A stretch of 64,000 nt of DNA, from contig JAXLUO010000001.1 in the NCBI GenBank assembly GCA_046329495.1, positions 533,896 to 597,895 of the forward strand. Direction: 5' to 3'. Source of the stretch: Bog-950 sp046329495. GTDB lineage: Bacteria; Bacteroidota; Bacteroidia; Chitinophagales; LD1. The notes under the pieces were generated by a model. The model did no database searches. It was not told where the DNA came from and saw nothing but the letters and a program-made list of their open reading frames with translations. This document shows, piece after piece, positions 44,323 to 53,130 of this stretch. Each line of letters opens with the position of its first letter. Position 1 is the stretch's first letter. The position numbers and the translations under genes are program-made.

Positions 44323-44991
44323 TTAATCGTGTTTTTGACCGCGTGCAATTTTTATGGCTTCTGCCAGTGATTCTTCTTCTTCATCCAACTTGGTAACACC
44401 GCCGCTTACGATAAACTTCATCATGTCGCCTCCGCGTACCTCATCTAACACCTGCACCTGGTCGCGGTTTACTACATAAAGGATGCCCGAGAGGTTGTAA
44501 GAGAGCGGGGCATAAACGGCCACCTTATCCTTAATGCCCAGATCGTTGAGGTCTTCCTGCGTAATAAAACCCAGCTTAAAAACACCACTGCCTTTGCCGA
44601 ATTCAAACAGTACGGCCTTGTCGAATTTCTTTTTGTTGCTGATAAAGGCACCAAAGAAATCTTTAAGCGAAGAGTAGATATCCTTTACCACGGGTGTTTT
44701 CTCCAACAGTAAATCAAAGATGTGCAGTAAAGGTTGCAGGATTACCATGGAGCCTATGAAGCCCACCAGGGTAATAACCGCCACCATCGCTACTATACCC
44801 AGGCCGGGGTAGTAGAAGTGGAAGATGCGCTCGAAAAAGATGTTGAGCTTAGAATCGAGCCAATCGAAAATGGAGAAGATAGCATAGAAGGTAACAAACA
44901 CGGGAGCCAACAGCAGCAAGCCTTGCAGAAAGTACGAGACTATGCGGCCGAACCCCGAGCGGAACCAAACACGTGTTCTATCCATTTTCAT
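44323..44991 (-). CDS. DUF502 family membrane protein
   Basis: A 222-residue protein with two membrane helices (about 18-42 and 58-85). The conserved DUF502 region follows: PVVKDIYSSLKDFFGAF, FGKGSGVFKLGFITQED and VAVYAPLSYNLSGILYVV, ending in GGVTKLDEEEE. The family is widespread and its function is not established. Convergent with the TPR gene, with only three bases between. Confidence 0.9.
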   Translation of the reverse strand: MKMDRTRVWFRSGFGRIVSYFLQGLLLLAPVFVTFYAIFSIFDWLDSKLNIFFERIFHFYYPGLGIVAMVAVITLVGFIGSMVILQPLLHIFDLLLEKTPVVKDIYSSLKDFFGAFISNKKKFDKAVLFEFGKGSGVFKLGFITQEDLNDLGIKDKVAVYAPLSYNLSGILYVVNRDQVQVLDEVRGGDMMKFIVSGGVTKLDEEEESLAEAIKIARGQKHD

Positions 44992-45044
44992 AACAATAAA
45001 TTTTGCGCGAAGGTGGTAAAAAGATTTTGCTTGAAGGTTAAGGG

Positions 45045-46229
45045 CTATTCCTGCTCTGCAGCCGACAGTATTACTGCACAGGCCGTACGTATTTCTTCTT
45101 CACTTATAATTAGCGGAGGGGCAATGCGCAGGCAGTTGGGGGCAAACAGAAACCAATCGGTTAATACGCCGTTTTCGATGCATCGGTCGATGATGCGTTT
45201 ATTCTGCTCATAGCTATCAAACTCTACAGCTAACATTAAGCCTTTGCGCCGAACAGCCTTGATAAGCCTGTGTTGAAGTAACACCTCAAACAATTTACCT
45301 TTTGTTTCCACCTCTTCTATTAGCGCGCCACCAACTAATTGATTGAAGGCCGCTAAACCTGCTGCGCAACAAACCGGGTGCCCGCCAAAAGTGGTAATGT
45401 GGCCCAATACCGGTTTATCGCTCAGGCTACTCATTATATGCTGCGAAGCTACGAAAGCGCCCAACGGCATGCCGCCACCTAAGGCTTTTGCCAGCAACAT
45501 CACATCAGGAATAACACCATAGTGTTCAAAACCCCAGAGGCGGCCGGTGCGGCCAAGGGCTGTTTGACATTCATCAAAAATGAGTAAGGTACCTGTTTCG
45601 GTGCAGCGTTGGCGTAGTTGGGTAATAAAAGTTTGTGTTCCCGGATTAACGCCACTTTCGGCTTGCACTACTTCTACTATTACGGCAGCAGTTCGAGTGG
45701 TGATGTGTTGCAGACCTGCTTCATCATTATACGTCAACTGCCTGGTATCGGGTAAAAGCGGACGGAATTTTTGCTTGAAGTATTCATCGCCCATAATGCT
45801 TAGGGCACCTTGCGTACTGCCGTGATAAGCTTTTTTAAAGGAGATGATCTCGGTGCGGCCGGTGTAGCGCTTCGCTAACTTCATGGCACCTTCAGTAGCT
45901 TCGGCACCGCTGTTGGTGAAATATACATTGTTGAGCGAAGCCGGTAGATGGGTTGTAAGCGCTTTGGCAAAAGCCACTTGCGGACTTTGCACAAATTCGC
46001 CATACACCATCAGGTGCATATATTTTTGGGCTTGCTGATGGATAGCTTCTACCACAACCGGATGCGAATGCCCCAGGTTGCTAACGGCAATACCCGCAAT
46101 TAGGTCCATATATTTTTTGCCGGATGTATCATATAGATACATGCCGTTGGCGCGTTCTATTTCCAGCATTAATGGTGCGGTACTGGTTTGGGCTACGTGC
46201 GATAGGAAAAGCTGACGGTTGGTAGGCAT
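45045..46229 (-). CDS. Class III aminotransferase (acetylornithine aminotransferase-like)
   Basis: PLP enzyme of fold type I, 394 residues from ATG 46229 (MPTNRQLFLSHVAQTS); an upstream ATG at 46271 would add 14 residues. Family markers: YLYDTSGKKYMDLIAGIAVSNLGHSHP, FTNSGAEATEGAMKLAKRYTGR, FDECQTALGRTGRLWGFEHY and the PLP lysine in LLAKALGGGMPLGAF. It most resembles acetylornithine/ornithine/4-aminobutyrate aminotransferases. No arginine genes adjoin it, so the donor is uncertain. Confidence 0.87.
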   Translation of the reverse strand: MPTNRQLFLSHVAQTSTAPLMLEIERANGMYLYDTSGKKYMDLIAGIAVSNLGHSHPVVVEAIHQQAQKYMHLMVYGEFVQSPQVAFAKALTTHLPASLNNVYFTNSGAEATEGAMKLAKRYTGRTEIISFKKAYHGSTQGALSIMGDEYFKQKFRPLLPDTRQLTYNDEAGLQHITTRTAAVIVEVVQAESGVNPGTQTFITQLRQRCTETGTLLIFDECQTALGRTGRLWGFEHYGVIPDVMLLAKALGGGMPLGAFVASQHIMSSLSDKPVLGHITTFGGHPVCCAAGLAAFNQLVGGALIEEVETKGKLFEVLLQHRLIKAVRRKGLMLAVEFDSYEQNKRIIDRCIENGVLTDWFLFAPNCLRIAPPLIISEEEIRTACAVILSAAEQE

Positions 46230-46313
46230 TTTTAAACGTTCCGGCAAATTTAGGGTGTTGTTATTAATCATTTGGCTAAATCTTCGCGGTACGTTTCATT
46301 TGCGCTCGATTTT

Positions 46314-47471
46314 ATGGTTTATTTCCGTGCCGGTTTTTATTATGTGCGCTACAAAATATTGGGAGATATTATTGTAGAAACCTACCGCCGCTTTCAGTGG
46401 AAGGTATGGTTGCTATCTGTTTTATTCATCTTTCTGTTCTTCCTGCATCAGCTTTTTTCGCTGTTTTTCCGTTTGATGGATACCCTTTTTCACCAGGGGC
46501 ACAAGAAAGTGCAGGTGAAACAACCTGTGTTTATTATTGCCAATCCACGCAGCGGCACTACATATCTGCATCGCTTAATGGCGCTGGATAGCGAACGCTT
46601 TATTTATACCAAGAACTCGCATACCTTTTTTATGACCTCCAGCTTTGTACAGTTCTATAAGCTGTTTAGCTGGATTGATAAAAAGCTGTTATTCCGCAGT
46701 ATTAGCAAGGTAATGGACCGGCTGGATGAAAAGTTTTGGGGTGGCTGGGACAATATACATGCCATGGGCTTTAATAAGGCAGAAGAGGATGAGTTGCCTT
46801 TTGCACAAACGCTGATGAGCCCCGGTGTGTTTATTCCTTTCCCGTATTTCCACCTGCATAACGATAACAAGTTTTTGGACGAAGAGCCTGAGAGCGTACG
46901 CAACCGGGTAATGGATTTTTACGAGAGTTGTGTGAAGCGCTTTGTGTTCCGTGCAGGCAGGGATAAAACGTATCTATCAAAAAACGTGATGAGTACGGCA
47001 CGGTTTAAAAGTTTGTTGAAGCGTTTCCCCGATGCCAAGATCATATATATAGCACGCCACCCTTATGATGCCGTACCCAGTATGGCCAGCATGTTTACAG
47101 CCATGTATAATTTTGCTGCACCCAATGTGCCGAGCAGCCACCCCAGCAGACGTGTATGGGCCGAATATGGCATTAAATTCTTCCGCTATTCGCAGGAGAT
47201 GAAGCGTGTGATACCGCCTTCGCAGTTTTGTGCTGTTAAGTATGATGATTTGTTACAAGGTCCGGCTGAAACAGTTTTGAGCATTTACGAGCACTTTGGT
47301 TGGGAGCCCTCTGCCGAACTGCTGGAACGTTTATCGCAGGAGCAAAAACGCAACAGCAATTACAAAAGCGGGCACGAGTACAGTTTGGAGCAATACGGAC
47401 TGAGCAAAGAGTATATCTATAATGAACTGAGCGATGTAATGGACCAGTGGGGCTTTCAACGGGAGTTTTAG
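46314..47471 (+). CDS. Sulfotransferase family protein
   Basis: A PAPS-dependent sulfotransferase-type protein. The 5'-phosphosulfate loop IIANPRSGTTYLHRLMALD and the 3'-phosphate loop IIYIARHPYDAVPSMASM are both present. An N-terminal hydrophobic helix (about 28-55) anchors it in the membrane, as in Golgi-type and bacterial glycan sulfotransferases. ATG 46314 is preferred; TTG 46272 would add 14 residues. It ends in a four-base overlap with the convergent small secreted protein gene. A surface glycan or lipid acceptor is plausible but unproven. Confidence 0.85.
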   Translation: MVYFRAGFYYVRYKILGDIIVETYRRFQWKVWLLSVLFIFLFFLHQLFSLFFRLMDTLFHQGHKKVQVKQPVFIIANPRSGTTYLHRLMALDSERFIYTKNSHTFFMTSSFVQFYKLFSWIDKKLLFRSISKVMDRLDEKFWGGWDNIHAMGFNKAEEDELPFAQTLMSPGVFIPFPYFHLHNDNKFLDEEPESVRNRVMDFYESCVKRFVFRAGRDKTYLSKNVMSTARFKSLLKRFPDAKIIYIARHPYDAVPSMASMFTAMYNFAAPNVPSSHPSRRVWAEYGIKFFRYSQEMKRVIPPSQFCAVKYDDLLQGPAETVLSIYEHFGWEPSAELLERLSQEQKRNSNYKSGHEYSLEQYGLSKEYIYNELSDVMDQWGFQREF

Positions 47472-47728
47472 TGCGCTTTTGGGCCTACGGTTAACCACAG
47501 GCCGGTGCGTTTCATCAACTTGTCTTCCATAATGCAAAACACATTGCCTTTAGGTATTTGATAGCGCGGCAAGGGTTTTAAGCCCGGTTGATTGGCTTTA
47601 TTACTTGTTGTTACAGATATAGTTTTCGTTGCTTTAATTAAGGGCAGATAATACTGCCAATGGAGGGGTGGACCTGCCTGTGCTGTAAACAGGCCACAGA
47701 TAAATACTATCGCAAGCGTTCGTTTCAT
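47468..47728 (-). CDS. Tiny secreted protein, family unknown
   Basis: An 86-residue protein with a clear signal peptide (MKRTLAIVFICGLFTAQAG, cut near residue 18). The mature part of about 68 residues includes FCIMEDKLMKRTGLWLTVG. It overlaps the stop of the glycosyltransferase gene by four bases (ATGA), the mark of translational coupling, and so is probably a real gene despite its size. It has no recognised homology. Confidence 0.65.
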   Translation of the reverse strand: MKRTLAIVFICGLFTAQAGPPLHWQYYLPLIKATKTISVTTSNKANQPGLKPLPRYQIPKGNVFCIMEDKLMKRTGLWLTVGPKAH

Positions 47729-49638
47729 TGTCCTAATGAGCGGTAATTCTTCAAAATTACAACTACATCATCATTTACGGAATAACGGCGTGCATAGTTT
47801 AGTTCAGTAGCCTGTATTTCAGCCTTATTTAACTGTAAACCGGTAAAGCTATTAGCCGGCGAAAGCACACCTGGGCGGGCTTGTTTATACTGGTGGAGCA
47901 AGTCTGAAGAATGAAAGCCAACCCAGGTTTTTTTACCGCTAAGAACTTGCAGCCAATTGCTTAAAAAGCCCCCGAAGTTTTTTACGGTAAACAGCGCTAT
48001 CGGCAATAAGGGAATTAGCAATAAGCAAATGCTGAGGTCGAATACCCGTTTGTTACGCCGGTTTTCCGGTGTAAATAATAGTACAGCACGTTCGGCCACA
48101 AAACTATCGCCGGCGGTGTTGCTGCTGTTGCTACCCACCAGGGCATTGCTGCCGGGGTTCAATATTTTATATTCCAGCTTATTGCCACAGGCTTTTATTT
48201 TATTAATGATAGTGCCATAGCTGCTGTTAGCGACGCAAAAAATCACTTCATCGGCGGCATAAATGGCTACAGCTTTTTCGGTGCTTTGCACCAGGGGTTC
48301 CTGAATGATCTCGTGACGATAGCCGGCACCACGCAACAGGCCTTCGGCCCGGTTCATTTCCTGCTCATCGCCGGCCAGCAAACAGCGTTTGCTTTCGTCC
48401 TGTTCGGGCGAAAGAGACTGATACTTGATAAGGTGGTATAAGGTGCGGGTCAAAAGCATTTCAATGGCCGTCCATGCGGCACCCAGCAGAATGATGGCGC
48501 GCGAAAAGCGCCAGTCATCGGGCAGGAAGGCATAGAAGGCCGCAATGGCAATTGTACCCAATATTACACCACGCAATATTTTGTTGATGCGGAAAGGCTT
48601 ATCGTAACCACCGTTAAGGAAGGTGGCCAGGATCCAGATGAGGATGTATGCCGGTACGATTACCAATAAAAACTGTTGGGGATAGTAATGCTCCTTGTAC
48701 TTAATCATCTTCTCCCAGTAATCGGTAATAAAGAAGATACCCGCAAAGGCAAGTAATGCATCAACAACAAAAAGATAACTGCTGGCAAACAGACCTGCTA
48801 AAAGCGTAAGTGCCCCGCGGAATATGATAGCGAAGTTGATGAGCAGGGAGAACATGCTACTACGATTGCCGCTAAAGTGTTTGCGTGCGAAAATGATCAT
48901 GGCATTATAAAAAGCCTTCACATAATTCAGCGAGCCTTTTTTGGTGCTTTCGCCTTTGTAATGAATGATGGTGGTATCGGCGAAATAGTAGTTTTTGTAA
49001 CCTGCTTTAATAATGCGGTAACTGAGGTCGATATCCTCGCCGTACATAAAGAAGTTCTCGTCCAACAAGCCCGATTTATCTAATGCTGTACGACGCATGA
49101 ACATATACGCACCGCTCAGCACTTCCACCTCGTTGGTCTCGTTTTCGGGTAGATAGCCAAGGTGATATTTGCCGAAGGTTTTAGACTTTGGAAAGAATGC
49201 AGCGAAACCGAATATTTTATAGAAAGCTACGGCCGGCGTTGGCAGGCCACGCTTTGATTCAGGTAGAAAGTTGCCGCGACCATCTATCATGTGCACACCC
49301 AATGCCCCTGCATCGGGATGGTCATCCATAAAACGGATACATTTACTAAAAGTATCTTCGGCCACTACGGTATCAGGATTCAGCAACAATACATACTCCC
49401 CCTGCGCAAGTTTGATGGCCTGGTTGTTGGCTTTTGAGAAGCCAGGATTATCGGAATTACCGATCCATTTTACCCAGGGGAAGCGGGGGCGGATGTAAGC
49501 TTCGGAGCCGTCGCTACTGGCATTGTCTACCACAAATACTTCGGCCTCTAATCCGTCAATAGCTTTCTGTACTGAAAGCAGGCATTGCTCCAGAAAATAG
49601 CGGACGTTATAATTAACGATTACTACCGACAGCTTCAT
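47725..49638 (-). CDS. Multidomain GT2 glycosyltransferase with membrane and sugar-transferase-like C-terminus
   Basis: A 637-residue protein. Residues 1-235 are a GT2 domain: MKLSVVIVNYNVRYFLEQCL, FVVDNASSDGS, NPGFSKANNQAI, YVLLLNPDTVV (the NPDT metal-site region) and MYGEDIDLSYRI. Next come about five membrane helices (about 265-410), a small soluble domain, and another hydrophobic segment near KRVFDLSICLLLIPLLPIAL. The C-terminus contains KKTWVGFHSSD, ARPGVLSP and VVVILKNYRSLG, resembling a degenerate bacterial sugar transferase (the undecaprenyl-phosphate glycosyltransferase type). A role in exopolysaccharide or glycolipid assembly is likely. ATG 49638 is chosen over 49650. Confidence 0.88.
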   Translation of the reverse strand: MKLSVVIVNYNVRYFLEQCLLSVQKAIDGLEAEVFVVDNASSDGSEAYIRPRFPWVKWIGNSDNPGFSKANNQAIKLAQGEYVLLLNPDTVVAEDTFSKCIRFMDDHPDAGALGVHMIDGRGNFLPESKRGLPTPAVAFYKIFGFAAFFPKSKTFGKYHLGYLPENETNEVEVLSGAYMFMRRTALDKSGLLDENFFMYGEDIDLSYRIIKAGYKNYYFADTTIIHYKGESTKKGSLNYVKAFYNAMIIFARKHFSGNRSSMFSLLINFAIIFRGALTLLAGLFASSYLFVVDALLAFAGIFFITDYWEKMIKYKEHYYPQQFLLVIVPAYILIWILATFLNGGYDKPFRINKILRGVILGTIAIAAFYAFLPDDWRFSRAIILLGAAWTAIEMLLTRTLYHLIKYQSLSPEQDESKRCLLAGDEQEMNRAEGLLRGAGYRHEIIQEPLVQSTEKAVAIYAADEVIFCVANSSYGTIINKIKACGNKLEYKILNPGSNALVGSNSSNTAGDSFVAERAVLLFTPENRRNKRVFDLSICLLLIPLLPIALFTVKNFGGFLSNWLQVLSGKKTWVGFHSSDLLHQYKQARPGVLSPANSFTGLQLNKAEIQATELNYARRYSVNDDVVVILKNYRSLGQ

Positions 49639-49925
49639 GAACGGGCACAAGATAGAAGGAAAAATAAAAGACAGGTCGTAGGGTTAAGGAGGCTAATGAA
49701 CTGAACGGTACGGGGTATTGGGTATCGGGGGGGCTTAAATTTTCAGATTTCCAGAGGAGCATACTTTTTGAATTTGACAATTCATTATCAATTAATTACG
49801 TTAATTTTTAGACAAAAAGCACAATAGCGCCACTGCCCGTACGTTCAAATTTTATAAGGCAGCCCTGCCCGAGGGTAAAAGGATAGCTACAGGTGCAGCC
49901 GATTAACAAACCAAAAAGAGAAATC

Positions 49926-50777
49926 ATGAAATCCATAAAAATTGTGCTGCTGCTATTGGCTGCTATGCCACTGGTAATGATAAGTTGTAAAAAGAAATCG
50001 GCAACAGATAATGCCACTGTCCGGTTTAAATTAACCGATGCACCGGGAGATTTCGATGCATTAAACTTAGATATTCAATCTGTGCAGGTGCAAACTTCGG
50101 CAGGCGCCTGGACCACCATTCAATCAAATGTAGGTACTGTTAACGTGCTGCAGTATGTAAACGGGCAAAGCACCTTAATTGCCCAGGCCGATATTCCGGA
50201 GGGACAGCTTAACCAGGTGCGTTTAGTGCTTGGTAGTAATAACAGTGTTGTTGCTAACGGCCAAACCTATCCTATTACCATTCCATCAGGTATGGAATCA
50301 GGCTTAAAACTCAACGTACATCAGGACATTCAGGCCGGACAAACCTATGAATGGACAATTGACTTTGATGCAGCGCAATCGGTAGTAACTACCGGTTCGG
50401 GCAGCTTCCATCTGCAGCCTGTAATTAGGCTTGTAGTAGATGCACAAAGCAGCGCAGGGGCCAGTACGAATGTTGACGGCACCATAGGCGCTAACGGATC
50501 CGCTGGTGGTTCAGTCGTAATTAATAGCGGTTATACCGGAAGCATTTCAGGTAGTATTTCGCCTGTAGGTTTTGCTTCGGTATGCGTTACCGGGTCTAAC
50601 GGTTCTACTTTTTGCACCATGACCGACCTATCAGGCCATTTTGCGCTGCAATCGGTGGCTGCAGGTACCTATACTGTAGAAATTGATCCCGCTTTGCCAT
50701 TACTTAGCATTAAGACAATCAGTAACGTAACGGTTACTGCCAACCAAACCACCAGCTTAGGCGTGGTGGCTTTATAA
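49926..50777 (+). CDS. DUF4382 lipoprotein with carboxypeptidase-regulatory-like domain
   Basis: A 283-residue lipoprotein: signal MKSIKIVLLLLAAMPLVMISC with the lipid cysteine at about 21. A DUF4382 domain follows (ATVRFKLTDAPGDFDALNLDIQSVQVQT, QVRLVLGSNNSVV), then a Ser/Gly linker and a beta-sandwich domain (ISPVGFASVCVTGSNGS, DLSGHFALQSVAAGTYTVEI) of the carboxypeptidase-regulatory type. It is probably exposed on a membrane surface; the ligand is unknown. A TTTGACA/TACGTTAA pair near 49773-49804 is a weak promoter candidate. A strong terminator follows. Confidence 0.87.
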   Translation: MKSIKIVLLLLAAMPLVMISCKKKSATDNATVRFKLTDAPGDFDALNLDIQSVQVQTSAGAWTTIQSNVGTVNVLQYVNGQSTLIAQADIPEGQLNQVRLVLGSNNSVVANGQTYPITIPSGMESGLKLNVHQDIQAGQTYEWTIDFDAAQSVVTTGSGSFHLQPVIRLVVDAQSSAGASTNVDGTIGANGSAGGSVVINSGYTGSISGSISPVGFASVCVTGSNGSTFCTMTDLSGHFALQSVAAGTYTVEIDPALPLLSIKTISNVTVTANQTTSLGVVAL

Positions 50778-50802
50778 AGTGGACTAGCAATTGGTTAACA
50801 TG

Positions 50803-50832
50803 GCAGCCCGGCATTCCCGGGCTGCTTTTTTT
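50803..50832 (+). terminator. Rho-independent terminator after the DUF4382 gene
   Basis: GCAGCCCGG (50803-50811) pairs with CCGGGCTGC (50817-50825) across a five-base loop, followed by seven T. Confidence 0.92.
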
Positions 50833-50886
50833 ATTGCCTGAGGTGCGCAGGTCATGAGGCGAACCTAAAAAGAGGCATCTGCTACC

Positions 50887-50917
50887 CTTGTGCCTACCGA
50901 TAACTCTCCTACTTTCG
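50887..50917 (+). promoter_or_regulatory. Candidate promoter of tatC
   Basis: CTTG (50887-50890), a 19-base spacer and TACTTTCG (50910-50917): each box has one mismatch and the spacing is exact. The box ends only four bases before ATG 50922, so the transcript could be leaderless. Confidence 0.45.
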
Positions 50918-50921
50918 CGCC

Positions 50922-51764
50922 ATGATTTGGAGGCGCGACCCCAATAATCCGGAAGCGGAGATGGGCTTTTTTGATCACTTGGAGGCATTACGCTGGCACC
51001 TGATACGCTCGGCCCTTGCCATTGTGATAAGCGCTTGTGTGGTAGGCTATTACTATGATGTGGTTTTTGATAAAATCATCCTTGGTATAACCAGCAAAGA
51101 TTTCCCGACGTACCGGTTGCTTTGTTATGTTACGCAGCAATTGCACATGGGTAATGCTATTTGCATTGACCACGATATTCCTATTACGCTTCAGAATCTC
51201 ACCATGTTTGGGCAGATTACCCTGCTGGTGCAGTATTCTATTATCCTTGGGTTGGTTATTGCCTTCCCTTACGTTATTTGGGAATTATGGCGGTTTGTAG
51301 CCCCTGCACTTAGCGATACCACCGCCCGCAAAACCAGCCAGATTATTTTAGCCTGCTCGGTATTCTTTTTCGTTGGAGTGGCTTTCTGTTACTTTATCAT
51401 CATCCCCTTCTCGGTAAACTTTGCCGTTAGCTTTACCATAAGCGATAAAATACACAACGACTTTACCATTGATAGCTATATTGATTTTTTTACCGTTATG
51501 CTATTGGCTATTGGGGCTGTATTTGAGTTACCGATGGTGGTATACTTCCTCTCGCGGCTGGGCATTTTGGGTCCAACCATTATGCGCAAATATCGCCGTT
51601 ATGCTATTGTTATCATCCTCATCGTTTCCGGTGTAATTACTCCCTCGCCGGATATGTTCACCCAATGTTTGGTGGCTATTCCTATCTACTTGTTATACGA
51701 GTTAAGTATTTTTGTAGCAGCACGCAATGAGCGTAAGCGACTGAAAAACTTAAACGCAGCCTAA
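50922..51764 (+). CDS. tatC: Sec-independent protein translocase TatC
   Basis: Receptor and core of the twin-arginine translocase that exports folded proteins. The 280 residues contain six membrane helices. The N-terminal signature is EMGFFDHLEALRWHLIRSA (about 13-31), and PYVIWELWRFVAPAL with VITPSPDMFTQ lie in the conserved loops. The small extension before EMGFFDHLE is usual in Bacteroidota. tatA/B are not adjacent; rpiB follows after ten bases. Confidence 0.95.
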   Translation: MIWRRDPNNPEAEMGFFDHLEALRWHLIRSALAIVISACVVGYYYDVVFDKIILGITSKDFPTYRLLCYVTQQLHMGNAICIDHDIPITLQNLTMFGQITLLVQYSIILGLVIAFPYVIWELWRFVAPALSDTTARKTSQIILACSVFFFVGVAFCYFIIIPFSVNFAVSFTISDKIHNDFTIDSYIDFFTVMLLAIGAVFELPMVVYFLSRLGILGPTIMRKYRRYAIVIILIVSGVITPSPDMFTQCLVAIPIYLLYELSIFVAARNERKRLKNLNAA

Positions 51765-51774
51765 AACACACATC

Positions 51775-52203
51775 ATGAAAATTGCACTGGGTGGCGACCA
51801 CGCCGGGTTTGATTACAAGCGCGAATTAGTTGTATTTCTAACCTCACAAGGGTACGAGGTAAAGGATTTTGGACCATATAGCGCCGATAGCGTTGATTAC
51901 CCCGATTTTGTACACCCGGTAGCCAATGCGGTGGAAAGCGGCGACTATAACTTCGGTATTTTGATCTGCGGCAGCGCTAATGGTGTAGCTATGACGGCCA
52001 ACAAACACCAGGGTATTAGAGCGGGAATTGCCTGGGGTAAGGAGCTGGCTGAACTTACCCGGCAGCACAACAATGCCAACATACTGTGTTTACCTGCGCG
52101 GTTTATAACCCTAGATGTAGCCAAGGAATGTACGGATGCCTTTTTGAACACCCCGTTTGAAGGCGGCCGTCACCAAAATCGCGTGAATAAGATTGCCTGT
52201 TAG
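51775..52203 (+). CDS. rpiB: Ribose 5-phosphate isomerase B
   Basis: Interconverts ribose 5-phosphate and ribulose 5-phosphate in the pentose phosphate pathway. The 142-residue protein has IALGGDHAGFDYK at the start, DYPDFVHPVANAVESG, the active-site cysteine loop ILICGSANGVAMTANK (about 62-77), and NNANILCLPARFI. It lies ten bases after tatC and is probably co-transcribed. Confidence 0.95.
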   Translation: MKIALGGDHAGFDYKRELVVFLTSQGYEVKDFGPYSADSVDYPDFVHPVANAVESGDYNFGILICGSANGVAMTANKHQGIRAGIAWGKELAELTRQHNNANILCLPARFITLDVAKECTDAFLNTPFEGGRHQNRVNKIAC

Positions 52204-52257
52204 TTTATAAACTGCAGTGTAAAACTGCGTCTGTAACTATAAACCCTGCTCTACCAT

Positions 52258-52938
52258 ATGCGTAAATTGGTATTCATTGCCTGTTGCAGTTTGGCCCTGC
52301 TGTTAACTTTAAACGGTTGTATACACCGCAAAAAGCAGATTAAGGTGCAGTTCATAAATGCTTCACCAGGCTCTCCGTATTTGGATTATTATCTGCAGAG
52401 CACTAAGCGTGCTTCATTTATAGGTTATAACAATTGCAGCAACAGCAACACTGCCGATTTACTGGATGGCGAGACTTGTATAGCAGAGGCCCGGCTGAAT
52501 GACAATAAAATAACCGCAGTAAAGTTTACAGACTGGAGAGTGGGTGAACATTACACCATGATTACCTATAACGATTACAATAATCTGCGCACCGCCTTGT
52601 TGCGCGATACTGCCATTGAACCGCCTGCCGGCAAATTTCTATTGCGTTTTATGCACTTCGGAACAGATGCGCCTGCGCTTGATGTGTATATGAATAACAT
52701 CCCTGTTGCCCTAAATAAAGTTTATTACGGCACCGATAGTTTAAATGCCGTTGGTGATTATGTGGAACTGAATGCGGGAACCTATACCGTTAGTGTTAAG
52801 GATCATAATACCAATCAAACGCTTTTTAGCGTACCAAATATGGGTATTGAAGACCGGCGTATCCTGAACATGTACGCCACAGGCAAGCTTACCGACTCGC
52901 TTACCTTGTCTTTTTGCCTGGGTTATGCCCACCAATAG
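52258..52938 (+). CDS. DUF4397 lipoprotein
   Basis: A 226-residue lipoprotein with lipobox LLTLNGC (cysteine at about 21) and two DUF4397-like beta domains. The first begins VQFINASPGSPYLDYYL and the second LRFMHFGTDAPALDVYMN, with VELNAGTYTVSVKD. DUF4397 proteins are cell-surface beta-sandwich proteins of unknown function. It starts 54 bases after rpiB. Confidence 0.85.
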   Translation: MRKLVFIACCSLALLLTLNGCIHRKKQIKVQFINASPGSPYLDYYLQSTKRASFIGYNNCSNSNTADLLDGETCIAEARLNDNKITAVKFTDWRVGEHYTMITYNDYNNLRTALLRDTAIEPPAGKFLLRFMHFGTDAPALDVYMNNIPVALNKVYYGTDSLNAVGDYVELNAGTYTVSVKDHNTNQTLFSVPNMGIEDRRILNMYATGKLTDSLTLSFCLGYAHQ

Positions 52939-52977
52939 GGCTTAACCCCACATTTCCCCGAATAGTAGAACTGTTAC

Positions 52978-52996
52978 CACTTGCTAAAAACAAGTG
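52978..52996. other. Small hairpin downstream of the DUF4397 gene
   Basis: CACTTG and CAAGTG pair across a seven-base A-rich loop. It has no T-tract. It lies in the 192-base spacer before the DUF6600 gene, where nothing else was recognised. Confidence 0.35.
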
Positions 52997-53130
52997 CAAG
53001 TAACCTTAGCAGCGTTAAAAACACGTTAAAATAACAAGGCCACCTGCTGCACTAATAAACCTACACTGGTTTTGCGGGTCAAGCAGGTATAAATGTTTTG
53101 CTATTAAAACGACTTGTAAAAACGTGTTAT

